Source of the DNA: Chromera velia
Lineage: Eukaryota; Sar; Chromeraceae
NCBI GenBank assembly: GCA_018398765.1
Contig: JAHBMJ010003670.1
Location: forward strand, 47,226 to 111,225
Length of the DNA stretch: 64,000 bases
Direction of reading: 5' to 3'
Every line of letters begins with the position of its first letter. The first letter of the stretch is position 1. Below the pieces are notes generated by a model, which ran no database searches, was not told the origin of the DNA, and saw only the letters and a program-made list of their open reading frames with translations. Below, in pieces: positions 1 through 11,614 of the stretch. Position numbers and translations under genes: made by a program.

Positions 1-1284
1 GACAAGTACAGGCTACCTTCGGGGTAGAAGGATAAAAATCACAATGAATTGATCACCATAATGGAGGATGCCTGGTATCGTGCTGAATGGACGATGCAAG
101 CTCTGGGTGGGGACGCCGAATCAAACAAGCGTCCCAAAGGGCACTGAATCGGTGAGTGGGACCATATCACGCCTAGTATCACGCAATATGTGCTTCGTAA
201 GTAATACGCATGTTTCTGAGTCAGTTAAATAAAATATATTATGTAATGTGATAAATTAAACTTAATTGTATATCGTACATCATTCTCATTATTACATAGC
301 TTTATAGCTAGACCAGCTCCATTAGCGTATTTAGTATTAGCCTAAATTTATGAATTATATAGAATTTGATAAGAATTGCAAGTTAAATATATAATTTACT
401 AGTCAGTTTGCAAAAAAAAGATTTTTATGCAGTTTTTTCAAGAAAAAGTGGGATTGATTAAAGTTTAATGCTTATATGGACTCGGAGTTTAATTTAATTT
501 GTTAGCTAAAGTGGCTCAAATTTTGTAGTTTCTATACAAAGTTTGTTTTTAAAGATATATTAATTTATAAATTAAATGCTTATATTATAAAATTTTTATA
601 TTATATTTTATAAGTATACATACAGCTCTTAAACTATCTCCAGAACATACATATGGTTAGATAGTTTCTGAAACTGCATGTGTCCCTTTAGTTATCAATA
701 ACCTTGCTCATAAAATCGAGACTAACAGAAAAAAACGGAATCTTCGGACAAACTAGCTAGCAAACTAGGCTAGATCCGCCCTTCATCTAGCCCCTCATAC
801 ATGGCCCAATGCACATGCAACACAGAATAATAACCAATGCAATGAATGCATGCAAAATAAAATTATGACGTGTCTTTCAGTTAAACTTTTTAAATTTACA
901 GTAGTAATGGCTCAGTGTAGCGCGGACCTGGGGAGGCTAGGAGATGATATTAGGAGGACACATACTCACTACGTATATGTAGAAGTCTGTTCATGCAGGT
1001 CGTTTTCAGGGAAGTCATCACTTCACACAGATGCAGTCAGCTTAGTGTCTGACTGACAGACGTGCACGTGCATATATGCATGTAATAGTGACTGTGATAC
1101 TAGTCACTCTGTCTATCTTTCCATCCATCTAGGATCGGCTGTCATGCAAGTTACTACTACAGTACAATTCTAACTATTTTTATTCTAGTTTTCATTTTGT
1201 ACACAGTCAACTAAGACTGAACCCCTAGACTGAACCCACTTGACTCTTACTCCTTTCTGACTGTCAAGTTTTTTCTTTCCCCCC
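1..1284. other. AT-rich intergenic DNA, no gene seen
   Basis: From about 180 to 740 the sequence is strongly AT-rich with stops in all frames. The first 180 bases and 780-1280 are less AT-rich but hold only short frames without coding character. A single GCATGCA occurs near 847. I see no terminal repeats or RNA gene here. Confidence 0.6.
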
Positions 1285-1530
1285 TCACTGCCACCCGCTT
1301 GCAGAGGAGAATCCCGTCACCCTTCTCTCCCGGCGCGTATTTTCCACTCGCGATCCCCCCTCTCGATCCATCATCACCGTTTCATTCTGATAGCCTGATA
1401 GAAACAGCGAGAGAGAGGGGGGGGGGGACGGACGGACCCGACAGCCTTGCAACAGCCACGCACAGAGAGGAAACTGCAAGATAAACGAGAGAGAACCACG
1501 CTTCCGTTCATTCTCTTTCAAGATAGGATC

Positions 1531-3060
1531 TCACCCCCTCACTTTCTTCCAACCCCCCCCCGGCATCACGTAAACGGCCCCCTCTCTCGCGTGTGCCAAG
1601 ATGTCTGTCACGCGTTCTCTCAAATTTTGACACCACTCCTTGTGCCCCCCCCTCCTCTCCCAGTCCACCCGCTGGCACGTGTCTGAACAGTACACAGCCA
1701 GATCGCAGGAGGAACAGGACTTGTAGTTCGAGACATACCTCTTGCACAAGTTGCACAACACAGGACGAGTGCTCCTGTCTCTGAGGTCCTTGGGGGCAAA
1801 GAAACTGTCTGAGGAGGAGTCTCTCTTCCCTTTCGAATATGCAAAATCGTACGCAACCGACAGATTCTGTATACGCAACCCCCTCAGACACACATTGGGG
1901 AACTCCCGCTTCCATTCATCGAAATTCGGCGTGCTGCTCTTTCCGGGGATGTTGGCCTCCAACCAGGCTGCGAAGATGTACAAAAAATAAGCATCGGACG
2001 GGGGGTCGGGCATATACTGTCGCACCCTCCTCAATATTTCCTTTTTGTGCTGGTTCACATACTCCCCAACTGCAGGGTTCGACAGGGCGCAGCGGACCGC
2101 ATCCCCGCGGGCCACTGCCAGGCCCCCGATGGTCTTTTTCTTGGCATGGGCAAGGGACAGGGTGAAGAGGTTCATTGCCTCGTCGTTCAATTCGGGGGAG
2201 GCGAACGCTGCCTTCTGGGCTTTTCGGAATTCATCCTTCAGTGCAACACACTGAAAGGCCCCCAACGAGAAGGCAAAAAGATCGAGAACGTTCTCTGCAG
2301 GCAGATAGACCCCCCCCCAGGCAGCCCAGCGAATCAACTGGGTGAAATCGATGGGCTTCCCGTCTCCCTCTAAACCCGTGGGGTTGCATCGGTTGAAGAT
2401 GCCATTCCTCTCATGAGCAGAATCGTCATGCTCAGAGAGTTTCCCGAGAAACTGGGTGATGGCACCCAGCTCCATGATGCTCTTTCTCTGCCTCTTGGCT
2501 CTGAATTTGGTGATGGTGATCTTCAGAGCTTTTTGGAACAGGGAGTTCTTCCAGAGGAGGGCAGTAAGTCTCTCATTCGCCTCAACCAGGCAGGAAAGCA
2601 TAAAGCCTCCTGCTATGCTGCGAGTGACGAGGGACGAGCACTCATCACTCTCAGGGTTGCTCATGTGCGGGTCGAAAAACGGAGACGGAGAAACGAGGGT
2701 GCTCAAAAAGAGTTCCATGGCTGTACCGAAGAAACCGTGGACCAGGAGAAGTTCAGGGAACCTGGATGGTGACTTCTCATGAGCCACGTTCAGATCAACC
2801 TCAAGGCCGGGCTGTCCGACCAGATTGCTGATCACAGGGCCGAACTTCATGGCACAATCCAAAAGTTGATCACACGATTTCGCAAAGATGCAGAACGCTT
2901 CAGGACGCTCAGTCAAATAAGTCAAGAACCTGTCGTTAAAGCCCTTGTGCTTAAACAGCTCAAGAATGACCTTTCGAAGCTCTGCAAATTCGTCTCCCTC
3001 AAGAGTACCATCGGGAATTCTCTCCTCCTTCCCGCCATTCGGACCTGCCGACGCTGACAT
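1531..3060 (-). CDS. MYND-type zinc finger protein, single exon
   Basis: Uninterrupted minus-strand frame of 509 codons. The first ATG is at 3060 (protein begins MSASAGPNGG); the frame is open a little further upstream but without ATG. The C-terminal MYND finger spans about residues 436-477 with the full ligand set: C436, C439, C449, C452, C458, C462, H473 and C477, including the typical YCSDTCQ and HKEWC blocks. MYND fingers bind proline-rich partner peptides and occur in SMYD methyltransferases and many protist proteins of unknown role. The first 430 residues are mostly helical-looking and I recognise no SET, ankyrin or TPR module, so catalytic activity cannot be assigned. Only 32 residues follow the finger. 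The gene is head-to-head with the plus-strand gene at 3696. Confidence 0.85.
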   Translation of the reverse strand: MSASAGPNGGKEERIPDGTLEGDEFAELRKVILELFKHKGFNDRFLTYLTERPEAFCIFAKSCDQLLDCAMKFGPVISNLVGQPGLEVDLNVAHEKSPSRFPELLLVHGFFGTAMELFLSTLVSPSPFFDPHMSNPESDECSSLVTRSIAGGFMLSCLVEANERLTALLWKNSLFQKALKITITKFRAKRQRKSIMELGAITQFLGKLSEHDDSAHERNGIFNRCNPTGLEGDGKPIDFTQLIRWAAWGGVYLPAENVLDLFAFSLGAFQCVALKDEFRKAQKAAFASPELNDEAMNLFTLSLAHAKKKTIGGLAVARGDAVRCALSNPAVGEYVNQHKKEILRRVRQYMPDPPSDAYFLYIFAAWLEANIPGKSSTPNFDEWKREFPNVCLRGLRIQNLSVAYDFAYSKGKRDSSSDSFFAPKDLRDRSTRPVLCNLCKRYVSNYKSCSSCDLAVYCSDTCQRVDWERRGGHKEWCQNLRERVTDILAHAREGAVYVMPGGGWKKVRG

Positions 3061-3695
3061 GATCTCGGATCGAGTCAGAAGGGCAGGCAATCACTGCAAT
3101 GGCAAACAGCTTGTGATTCTCAAGCAGAGATTCAAAATCTTAGACCTGTCTTTCACTCTTTGCGTCACGGGGCAGTGGGATGTAGCAGCAAACCATAGCA
3201 AACCAGAGTCAAAATGAGTTTCGATCGATCCTCCATCTCTTTTTGACGTAGACCGTCTCACATCGATCGCCTAGCTCGCGGAATTTTGGGATCGACATGC
3301 ATGCACGCGCGAGGTTTTGTTTTGTCAAAAACTTAATTGCATGCATGTGCCAGACGCGGGCACATGCATGGCATCGCGCACATTCGCGCACTTTGCAAAA
3401 AGTAAGTGTTGCTCGAAGTTAGCCTCGAACAACTTCTTTGGTTGCTTTCTCGTACTAAACTCTTTGTTGTCAGGTCTCTTACCAAACCGTTATGTAGAGA
3501 TCTACAGAGACGTCTGTATGCTTGCACGGAGGCTAACTTCCTTGTCTCTCCGGCCCTGGAATACATGCCGAAAAACAGCCATGTTTACTGCTTGTGCTTT
3601 TGGTTTTGTTGCTGAATGCCGACAACGGAAGTGTTTCAGTCCGTGGCGTTGCAACTCTTAGCCACTCGAGAGTTCTGAAAAGAGAAATAGTAAAG
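3061..3695. promoter_or_regulatory. shared divergent promoter with TGCATGCA-type motifs
   Basis: The 635 bases between the two head-to-head starts contain CATGCATGCA near 3296, TGCATGCATG near 3339 and ACATGCATGG near 3362, clustered within 75 bases. No gene is evident between the starts, so both are probably driven from here. The motif equals the palindrome bound by ApiAP2 factors in apicomplexans (established there; transfer to this organism is inference). Confidence 0.45.
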
Positions 3696-4688
3696 ATGCC
3701 TCTCCGAAATATCGGTGAGGAGTCGTATGCTGTGCTTCTAGCGGCCCAGTCCAATAGAGAGATGGATGAGTTGCGTGCACCGAGGACACCCCTCACGAAT
3801 GCCGACTTCGAAATCATGGAGTGGAAGAACAATTCGATTTACACAGACCCCTATCACCCAGAACGCATCCTCATGCTGGCAGAGCAGCGGCTTATGCCTC
3901 AAGAGCCCGAACTACTGATCAAGGGGAGCATGACGGATTGGCAGTCTCACCCTCCAAAAGAAGAGGACGGGTGCATTGATGTCTCAGTGCTCCCTTGCAA
4001 CGGTTCTGCAACAGGGGCAGCACCGGCAGCTCCTCAGCAGAACGGCCTCCAATCCAAGCAAATCGAACAACCCCTGCCATGGGCCGGTGTACGCTCTATG
4101 TCAGAGACCGACGCTGTGCCCTCCTCCGCGGTGATCGACCACAAGGGGCGCGCGATGGCAGTGCCTCTCACAGTCAACGAAACTCCACCCGGAAGCACAC
4201 TGAAGATCCCGTCTCGTTCACGTGCAAAACCAGTCGTAACAAACAGATGCGTAGTAGCAGGACCTGCTGTTTCGTTTCCTCCCATTTTTTATTCAACCGG
4301 AACGCCATGTTCTGCCAATCTTCTCGGAAGTGCCTTCGGCCCCCTGTCTGCTCAGCTGCGCAGCAACCCAACGTCCTTCCATCCCGAAAGTTGTCACCCC
4401 TTCCGACCCTCCTTTCCCCGGCATTCCGTTCCTTCTCTCTCCCAGCAACAACAAACCCCCCAGGCTCCATTCACAGCCGAGAGAGCAGCACTGAGCAACA
4501 CGCTGATGCCCCCACCCACGCTGCCCATCCCTTCCGATGATCCCATAGAAGGGGCCCCGACATCCTCTCAGCAGTCCCCCCAGGCGTCCTCTGAAGGGAC
4601 CCGGGTCGACTCGGAGGATTCACGTCCCGACACCCAGCAGCCACCAAGCAAGGGTCAGGGGGGACGGGATGCTTCGGGAACTGATTGA
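3696..4688 (+). CDS. uncharacterised protein, Ser/Pro/Gln-rich C-terminus
   Basis: Open frame of 330 codons from ATG 3696 (MPLRNIGEESYAVLLAAQ). The frame is open about 100 bases upstream, but only with non-ATG codons. The first ~110 residues look like a folded helical segment (acidic, containing SNREMDELRAPRTPL and YHPERILMLAEQRL). The remainder is low complexity, rich in P, S, T and Q, and ends in an acidic, Gly-rich tail. No signal peptide, membrane segment or known domain is visible. It diverges from the MYND gene across the TGCATGCA region. An intron within the low-complexity half cannot be excluded. I do not recognise the family. Confidence 0.5.
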   Translation: MPLRNIGEESYAVLLAAQSNREMDELRAPRTPLTNADFEIMEWKNNSIYTDPYHPERILMLAEQRLMPQEPELLIKGSMTDWQSHPPKEEDGCIDVSVLPCNGSATGAAPAAPQQNGLQSKQIEQPLPWAGVRSMSETDAVPSSAVIDHKGRAMAVPLTVNETPPGSTLKIPSRSRAKPVVTNRCVVAGPAVSFPPIFYSTGTPCSANLLGSAFGPLSAQLRSNPTSFHPESCHPFRPSFPRHSVPSLSQQQQTPQAPFTAERAALSNTLMPPPTLPIPSDDPIEGAPTSSQQSPQASSEGTRVDSEDSRPDTQQPPSKGQGGRDASGTD

Positions 4689-4965
4689 GTGGATAGACGA
4701 GGGAAGAGGCGAAAAGAAGTGCCAAAAAAGAAGGAAAGGCACCGAGAAGCGCTGGCCCTCTGCATGCTCTTTGCTGTCGTTTGTAGCCCACCTGTCACAG
4801 TCGACTGAAGAGAAGGATGAAGACGGATTGAGACTTTTTTTTTCTTCCCTTTTTTCCTCTCTATCGTTCCACTTTTTGATGCTCAGTTTCCCGTCTTTCG
4901 CTGTCCCTGCTGAACCAAAACATAAGAAACAGGTGCTTGTCATGCGAGGAGATATATCCCTTTGA

Positions 4966-6282
4966 ATGGCCCCTTGCCTGAATTCGGCAAGGTCAAGTAG
5001 GATTACTTCGGGAGGCAGTGAGGTCTCTCTGACGGAGATCCTGTGCCTTCTTCTTTTCTCTCTCGGTAGGTGTAGAGTGAATGTGTCGTGCTTCTCTTTC
5101 TTCCGGAAGATACATGTTTACGCATTCACAAGTGTACATGATTACCGTGTCTGTCTGTGCATCCATGCATGCTGCAGTGGTTCTTGGCAACACAGGCCGC
5201 CAAAGGCTCAAAGCAAGCCTGGCCAAACTTGCGAAAGTGGATGCGAAAGCAAAAGAGAAAATGTGGGAGATCAATCAGCTGAAACTCGCCAGCACGTCGG
5301 ATCTCATCAAAATGGCACAGGTGAGTCGATAAGTCGAGTGCGTGTCGAAGCAGAGAAGACGAGAAGAAAAAAGTGGAAGTGCAGAGAGGCAAATTATGTG
5401 CAGGTTCGTTCGGGTGGAGGAAACTCATGTGATAAGGAAGCAACCTGGAAAAGAGAAATGCTTTGCTCTCGCGTTCACACTGTTTTCGTCTCGGGCCGTG
5501 CTCTCTCCATACTCCTCTTACTCGTGCGCGCGCTCTTCTAATCAGAGAGACGCTGCTTTGGCTCCTTGGTCCTTTCTTTTGCTGAGGCCTCACGTCTCGC
5601 CGATGTCCTTCCCCCCCCCCTTGTGATATCTTTTGTATGCAGAAGGTGGGGGTGGAGGTCGAGTACCGACCTGTAGGAGAGACAGAACAAGTCAGTGAGT
5701 CAGGGAGGTCTCCTCAGTTGATTGTCTCCGCAGGAGAGAGAGGATGGTTGGCCAGATGGCTGGTTGTTTCTGCTTTTACACAGCTTCTACTGAGGGGTGA
5801 ATGAGAAACCAAAGCAGGTCAAGTGTGCAGTCTGGGGATTATTTTACGTCTTCATCTCTTGTTTCTTCTGTCGGCTTCCTTTGAGAACTTCAAAAGGGTA
5901 CCGGGTCTTAACGGATTTAGGCCATCATACGCAAACACACGTTCTCAGTGTGCACTCACTGAGAGAGTGTATGGATATATATTCTGTGTGCAGGAAGGGG
6001 CCGTGAGAAAGAGAAAGGCAAAAGTGCAGCAGGAGGGTGGCGAAGAGGCTGAACACAGGTGAGACCTTGAAGGCATCTGCGCGGGTGGGTGCATGGGAAT
6101 GGAGCTGCATGGAAGATTGAGTTCCTTCCATGCTGCCGTATGGTATTCGTTCGGTTTTTTTCTTCTAGAGTCTGGTCTCCTGTTTGTGTTTCACACTTAG
6201 TAACTTTGTAGCACAGCGAAAGCGTCCCTGTGTCGTTTTGGTTGGTGCATACATGCACATATACATAGCGAGCGAGCGCGCG

Positions 6283-6320
<38 letters not shown>

Positions 6321-7437
6321 AAACAGAGAGAGAGAGAGAGAGAAACGCGAGAGGGGGCGAGAAAGAAAGAAAGAAAGACAGACAGACAGAAAGACAGAAA
6401 AATGGAAAGAAGACAAACGTGGGAAGAGCCCCAATCAGAACGAATAGCAGCAAGATGGGTGGAGTGGGTGGAGACACACTTTCTTTTATACCCCTCATGT
6501 TATGTGCAGAATCGAGCCGAGCGAAAGGAAGAAGGAGAAGAAGAGCATCTCCACTCCCCCCCGGTGGTCAGTCTGTCTTGGGGGTAGATACGTCTTCCTT
6601 TCTGTCTGCCTACCTGTCTTCCTACCTATTCGTCTGCCTGTTTCCGGGTTGGTGGGTCGGTATGTGGGCTTGTTCGTCTGCCCGCTGCCCTGTCTGTGTA
6701 TGGGGCCTCCTCGGTCGACCGCACTCCTTCGGACTGTCTCAGCCGGAAGGAACCTCGCGGCCCTTTTGAAATTCTGAATTTGTTTGTCCAAATGATCCCG
6801 CGATGTTGATTCCTTTACATGACCGGGCAAGCAAGAAGGGAGAGGGGACCAGGGAAAAAGAAAAGAATTAAGGCATTCTGGGGGGTGGCACCAAGTGTAT
6901 GTGCGCCGGCTCGCCCCCCCCCCTGTTTCTTTGCCTTGTTGCCTTCAAAGAACGGAATTCCCATCAGACACGTTCCCTTTCTCCGTGAATAAATATGTTC
7001 TTGCTGTAGGATTTTGCGCTTCGTGATCGGCATGAGAGAATCAATTCCTACCAAGTGTCTGCACAGATGCATGCCTACTGGCCCGCCTATTTTCATCTTG
7101 ATCTGCCTGCAGATGTGGAAGTGGCTTTGATGTGAAAGAGCAGCCGGTAGAGAATTTCGGAGTAAAACGAGTCGATCGATACGGCCGAATTGAGGAAGGT
7201 AACAGCCACTTATAGGAGCCTCTGGAATACTGGTTAGAATTGACGGGATCCGTTCACGTGAACGTCCCAGGAAGAACGAGAGGCGGACAGGCGAGAAGAT
7301 GGACAAACAGAGACGGAGTCATGCACGGATACCAGGTCACTATGAAAGTGTTTGCGGTAAGGAGAAAAGGTCGAGTCGCAGGTCTAGTCGCAGGTGCGAC
7401 CGTCAATTGGCACCGCATCAGCGGTCTGCCCGCATGA
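4966..7437 (+). CDS. lysine-rich basic protein, seven-exon model
   Basis: Exons 4966-5065, 5196-5320, 5643-5690, 5994-6058, 6510-6563, 7113-7198 and 7271-7437 join in agreeing phase into about 214 residues. All junctions have AG acceptors and GT donors (e.g. CACAG/gtgag at 5320 and 6058). An alternative acceptor at 5178 would add six residues to exon 2. Exon 2 encodes a lysine/alanine-rich helix (KASLAKLAKVDAKAKEKM); exons 4-5 are strongly basic (RKRKAKVQQ, ERKKEKK); exon 6 encodes GFDVKEQPVENFGVKRVDRY; the last exon is Arg-rich. The composition suggests a nuclear or nucleolar protein, but no family is recognised. The intron between exons 4 and 5 carries GC/GA repeats. The first exon is the least certain. 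Confidence 0.5.
6262..6400. repeat. (GC)n-(GA)n-(GAAA)n-(GACA)n compound microsatellite
   Basis: Inside the intron between the fourth and fifth exons of the lysine-rich gene, runs of GC, GA, GAAA and GACA follow each other. Frames that appear open here are repeat artefacts. Confidence 0.9.
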
Positions 7438-7636
7438 TACCGCATGACACGGAATTCAATTTTTAGAAACGTATCGATGAAAAGGATTTTTTTTTTTTTG
7501 AAAGATCTCTGGACTCAGATTTTTTTGTAACCTTCATGGTTCTAAATGCAAACAAGTTTAATTATACGTTACTGCGAATAGTGTAGTATTGTTACTACTG
7601 CTATAAAAAACCTGTGTATTTAAACCTACTAACCTA

Positions 7637-7871
7637 GGCGACGCACAGTGATAAAAAAAAAGAAAAAAAAATCTCGAGAAGCCTAATCTTTTTTATTTTC
7701 TTTTTTTATTATTTTATTGGAAATGCCAAACATATAACAAAAACACATCTAACTACAAAACCTACCTTTCCTAAGTTTGCTTAGACCTTTGACCACCAGA
7801 CTAAAAAAAAAAAAAGAAAACGAAAATCTTGACATGTCTATTCTTTTTTTTTTTTACCACTGTGCGTCGCC
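7637..7871. mobile_element. TA-flanked MITE, 235 bp
   Basis: Perfect 14-bp terminal inverted repeats GGCGACGCACAGTG lie at 7637-7650 and, inverted, at 7858-7871, continuing inward as RTAAAAA. Each end is bordered by TA (7635-7636 and 7872-7873), the target duplication of Tc1/mariner-type transposition. The interior is A/T homopolymer runs with no coding capacity. It lies in an AT-rich stretch (7440-8078) just downstream of the lysine-rich gene. Superfamily assignment rests only on the TA duplication. Confidence 0.8.
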
Positions 7872-8078
7872 TAAATTTAAACAGGAATTTAAGGAAATTT
7901 GGGCAGGAATGTAAAAGAATTTGAAAATAAAAATTTAGAGGAATTTAGCAAATTTTGGCAGCCAATTTCTTTAAAATTTTTCTTATACGATCGAAACATG
8001 ATCAATCATACATTAATTACACAGCCTAGTATAGGACTAGTAGATATTTATGCTAGTATTTATGGTAATAATTAATGA

Positions 8079-9030
8079 TTGATTGATTGATTGATTGATA
8101 TGTTCCGCCCTAGGGCCTTCCTGCTATGTCTATCTGTCGCCAGAGCTAGCAGGGCGGGGCGTTCTCCAGCCTAAGCTGAGGTATCAGACCCCGCCCTCGG
8201 GGCCCGCCAGAGTCTGTTGCCCTGGCCGTTGCTGCATGATTGTTCGTTGTTCGAGCCACAGCTCTGGATCCGCGTTGGCTTTCCGGCCTGAAAATCGATC
8301 TGAAACGGCATGTGATTTAGGCTTCCTTGCTCTTTTTGTTTGCTTTATCAATCTTCTTCTGCGGCTCCCTCCTTCCCCACCTTAACGCTCCTTCGGTCGT
8401 CTCTAAGTTATCAATTGTCTCCTCATATTCTTTTGTTAGTCTCTCGATTGCCCGCTGCCTTCCGGTGATTCCTGCATGTTTGGCCGCCAGAGCGTCTCCC
8501 TCTATATGTCCGTACCATCCTGGACACTCCTTAAACACCCTCCGTCTGAATGACGCCCATCCCAAAAACTCATCCACTCCGGCATGACATTCATTCAATA
8601 GAAAACAGAAAAGCGTCGAGTTGTCCCTTTTTCCCTCTTCTCTGTTGAGCCCTTCTCTTTCTGTGGCTGCCTTTCTGGCTCTTTCTTCCATCTTGCTGTC
8701 CCATTTCTCTTCTATTTTTCTGAACATTTCTGCTCTCTCTCTATCAAAAATAGGACATTCTATCACCAGATGGATTTCATCTTCCACCACCTCGATTTCC
8801 AACCACCCTCGACAAAACTGGCACATCCTTTTCTGTAACGGCACCTTCTCTCCCCCCCTTACTGGAATTTTTCCCTGAGTCGCAGCCACAGCCCTGTCTC
8901 CCACCCTGCATGCTGCTCTCCTCCTGTGTTCTAATCGTGGTGCCACTTCTAGGAATGCATTGAATACAATCATATGTATAATCAATCAATCAATGAATCA
9001 ATTAATCAATCAATCCTAGAATCAATCAAT
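8079..9030 (-). mobile_element. 5'-truncated LINE (non-LTR retrotransposon) remnant
   Basis: The minus strand holds a frame of about 222 codons (8317-8985) with a Cys-rich segment CQFCRGWLEIEVVEDEIHLV followed by IECPIFDRERAEMF. This C-x2-C...H-x4-C arrangement is the C-terminal finger that follows the reverse transcriptase in many LINE proteins. No reverse transcriptase or endonuclease motifs remain upstream, as expected for 5' truncation. The 3' UTR is 8101-8316, ending in a (TCAA)n-type tail (8079-8100). A second (ATCA)n run lies on the 5' side (8978-9030), so the copy may have inserted into such a repeat. A shorter relative lies at 30331-30414. Confidence 0.75.
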
Positions 9031-9511
9031 ACATTGTTTTTAATATTTTTACTATAATTGTTTTGTAATGGCGTATACTATATCATATTTGAGGCCTATA
9101 GTTTGAGCCTCAAAAACATTGCAATCTCATCAAATAGAGTTATAAATTCATTTATTGATTCATTTTTTTGTTTAAAGACAACTGCCAGTGATACTGTAAC
9201 AATATTGATAACATAGTGCAATCAATCGCACCCTTCGGTTTTTCCCTTAATTGGGACAAAAGCGCTAATGAGAGCCTTCAAAGTTGGTTAAATATCGAGG
9301 AGGGGAAGAGAGCATACACAGACATCAAAGGGTCGCCTCTTCCACGCATCAGAACAAAGTCGCGAAGGCCCGGACAGACAAAGAAGTCTGCCAGAGCATG
9401 AAGAACTTCGGAAGAAGTGGCGATCATTCGAACAGAAAGTCCGAGATGCAATGTTTTGACCCCTTCAAGCAAAGTCCAATAAACAGGCAGTTCGGCGGTG
9501 AAACAGACGGA
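9031..9511. other. intergenic, AT-rich then mixed, no gene seen
   Basis: Between the LINE remnant and the stop codon of the HMG-box gene. Bases 9031-9210 are AT-rich; 9211-9511 is mixed and probably includes the 3' UTR of the HMG gene. No other feature is supported. Confidence 0.5.
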
Positions 9512-10488
9512 TCAGACTGCTGTCGCTTTGATTTCCCAGGCCGTCCTTTGAGCGGGGGAGAGAGTCTTCCACCCGCACGCAGCCTGACAGAAGAGCTCCT
9601 TGTGGGTGGCGTTCGGCTGAGATTCTTTCAGCTTCTCCAACCCTGAAGCACACAGAAAGAGAAAAATTCATGATGAACATGTGAACGCGTGAAGAAGCGT
9701 GTATCGAGACGCTTCATTGTTTTACAGTTGCACCTGTTTGCTTTAAAACGCATCCCAGGCCGTGTCTTGGCAGGTTATCTCTTGATTGATCGATAGAAGA
9801 CGAAAAGCGAGGAAAGGTACAGAATTGATCATCTATTTCTCTCTCTGCCACTTTTGTACTTTTTCATGAATTTGCGAGTGGCTCACCTCTCTTGAGGTAC
9901 AGATTGTAGCCAGACAGCGGTCTCTTTGTTCTCTCCTTCTTGACCTTGTGCTTCCTGTTTGCCTCAACTGCATGCACTCACAGAATGAAGCAGGTCACAT
10001 GCATAGAGGGCGGCAAAGAAAATGGAATTACTCACCGCTGAAAGACGAGGTCTGTGCCAAGAAGGGCCCAATGACCTGATGACCCGAGGAAAAACGGAAG
10101 GATTTGAGAGATGGAATCGGGTCGCTCGAACTTCGGTACCATTCAAGTCTGTTCGGCCATACGTTCAAAGAAGAATTGCGGATGAAGGCCGTAGGGCTGA
10201 AGTTGCATGTGTGACGATCCTTTCGTTGAAACAAATTGAAATCGAAGGTACAGTGTCCCCCATAGAACGAATACAGGCAGCGCGGGCACAGTCAAAAGCA
10301 CTCTGAGCTAGCAATGTTGATTCTCCTCTGACCTTTCTCTGGCCTGCAGTGCGGGCACTGCGTGCGTCTCCTCCGGTGCTCACAGTAATAGTGGGGGCAA
10401 CACGTGCGGCAATTTCGGGCCAACCGAAGTTTCTCCCCGGGGTTGCAGACGCATGCACCGCTGGGGCGTGGCAGTCCACTCATGAGCA
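9512..10488 (-). CDS. HMG-box protein, exons with agreeing phase
   Basis: Minus-strand exons 10219-10036, 9967-9887 and 9642-9512 splice in phase and end at TGA 9514-9512. Exon 9967-9887 encodes basic KHKVKKERTKRPLSGYNLYL; exon 9642-9512 continues GLEKLKESQPNATHKELF, then CGWKTLSPAQRTAWEIKA. Together they form an HMG box (RPLSxYNLYLK, P-x-A-T-x-K-E, W-x-x-L-S, W-x-x-K-A), cut by an intron after the first helix, with the protein ending three residues after the box. HMG boxes bend DNA and act in chromatin or transcription. Upstream, 10488-10333 encodes a Cys/His-rich module (NCRTCCPHYYCEHRRRRTQC, then PHC) that looks like a zinc-binding repeat, but its donor phase does not match exon 10219, so an exon is missing or the join is wrong. 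The 5' end is not found. Confidence 0.75.
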
Positions 10489-10611
10489 CTGCAACATCAC
10501 ACGAGGAAAAGAAGGGGAAGGAAACTTACAGGAGGCTTCACAAAATCAAGAGCTTGAGGGAGGCACGCAAACCTACGAAAGCCCTCACTACGTATTTACA
10601 GAAAAGGATCA

Positions 10612-10674
10612 GACAGACAGACTATATGTTTCTTCTTCTTCTCCCTCCTTTTCTTCATGACAGACAGACAGACC

Positions 10675-10713
<39 letters not shown>

Positions 10714-11582
10714 TATATGTTTCTTCTTCTTCTCCCTCCTTTTCTTCATGAACACAACAGACAAAAAGAAAGAAAGAACAGAGACAAAAGAACAGCACCA
10801 ACAATCAAACAACGTGGGCAGGGGGCCCGAAAGGTGAGAGTTAAGCGCCCCTTGCCTCTCCACCTCCCGAAAGTGCCCCTTGCCTCTCCACCTCCCGACA
10901 GACTTTCACGTGATCACTGGTTTCACACGCTACTCCTCTGCTGCTTCCACTCAAGACAAGAAAGAGAAGAAAAGAAGACAAGACAAAAAATTCAAAAAAC
11001 AAAAAACAAAAAAAGAAAAAAAGAAACAGACAGACAGACAGACAGACTATATGTTTCTTCTTCTTCTCCCTCCTTTTCTTCATGAACACAACAGACAAAA
11101 AGAAAGAAAGAACAAAGACAAAAGAACAGCACCAACAATCAAACAGCGTGGGCAGGGGGCCCGAAAGGTGAGAGTTAAGCGCCCCTTGCCTCTCCACCTC
11201 CCGACAGACTTTCACGTGATCACTGGTTTCACACGCTACTCCTCTGCTGCTTCCACTCAAGACAAGAAAGAGAAGAAAAGAAGACAAGACAAAAAAATCC
11301 AAAAAACAAAAACCAAAAAAGGAAAAAAGGAACAGAACTGCACGCGGGGACCGGCACCGTCATGGTCTTTAGACAGGGGTTGGGGGGTGGGGGGGCGCCC
11401 CTGCGGAGGGGGATTCTTCTGATGCTGTGTCTTCGTATCTTGCGGGAGGACTCTTTCGGACAGACAGACAGACAGACAGACAGGCAGTCAGACAGTCAGA
11501 CAGTCAGACAGTCAGACAGACAGACTATATGTTTCTTCCTCTTCTCCCTCCTTTTCTTCATGAATACAACACACACACAGAC

Positions 11583-11614
<32 letters not shown>

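Noticed and set aside
3594-3695. N-terminal extension of the 3696 gene and of the MYND gene (3061-3090)
   Set aside because: These extensions begin at non-ATG codons; the first ATG codons are at 3696 and 3060.
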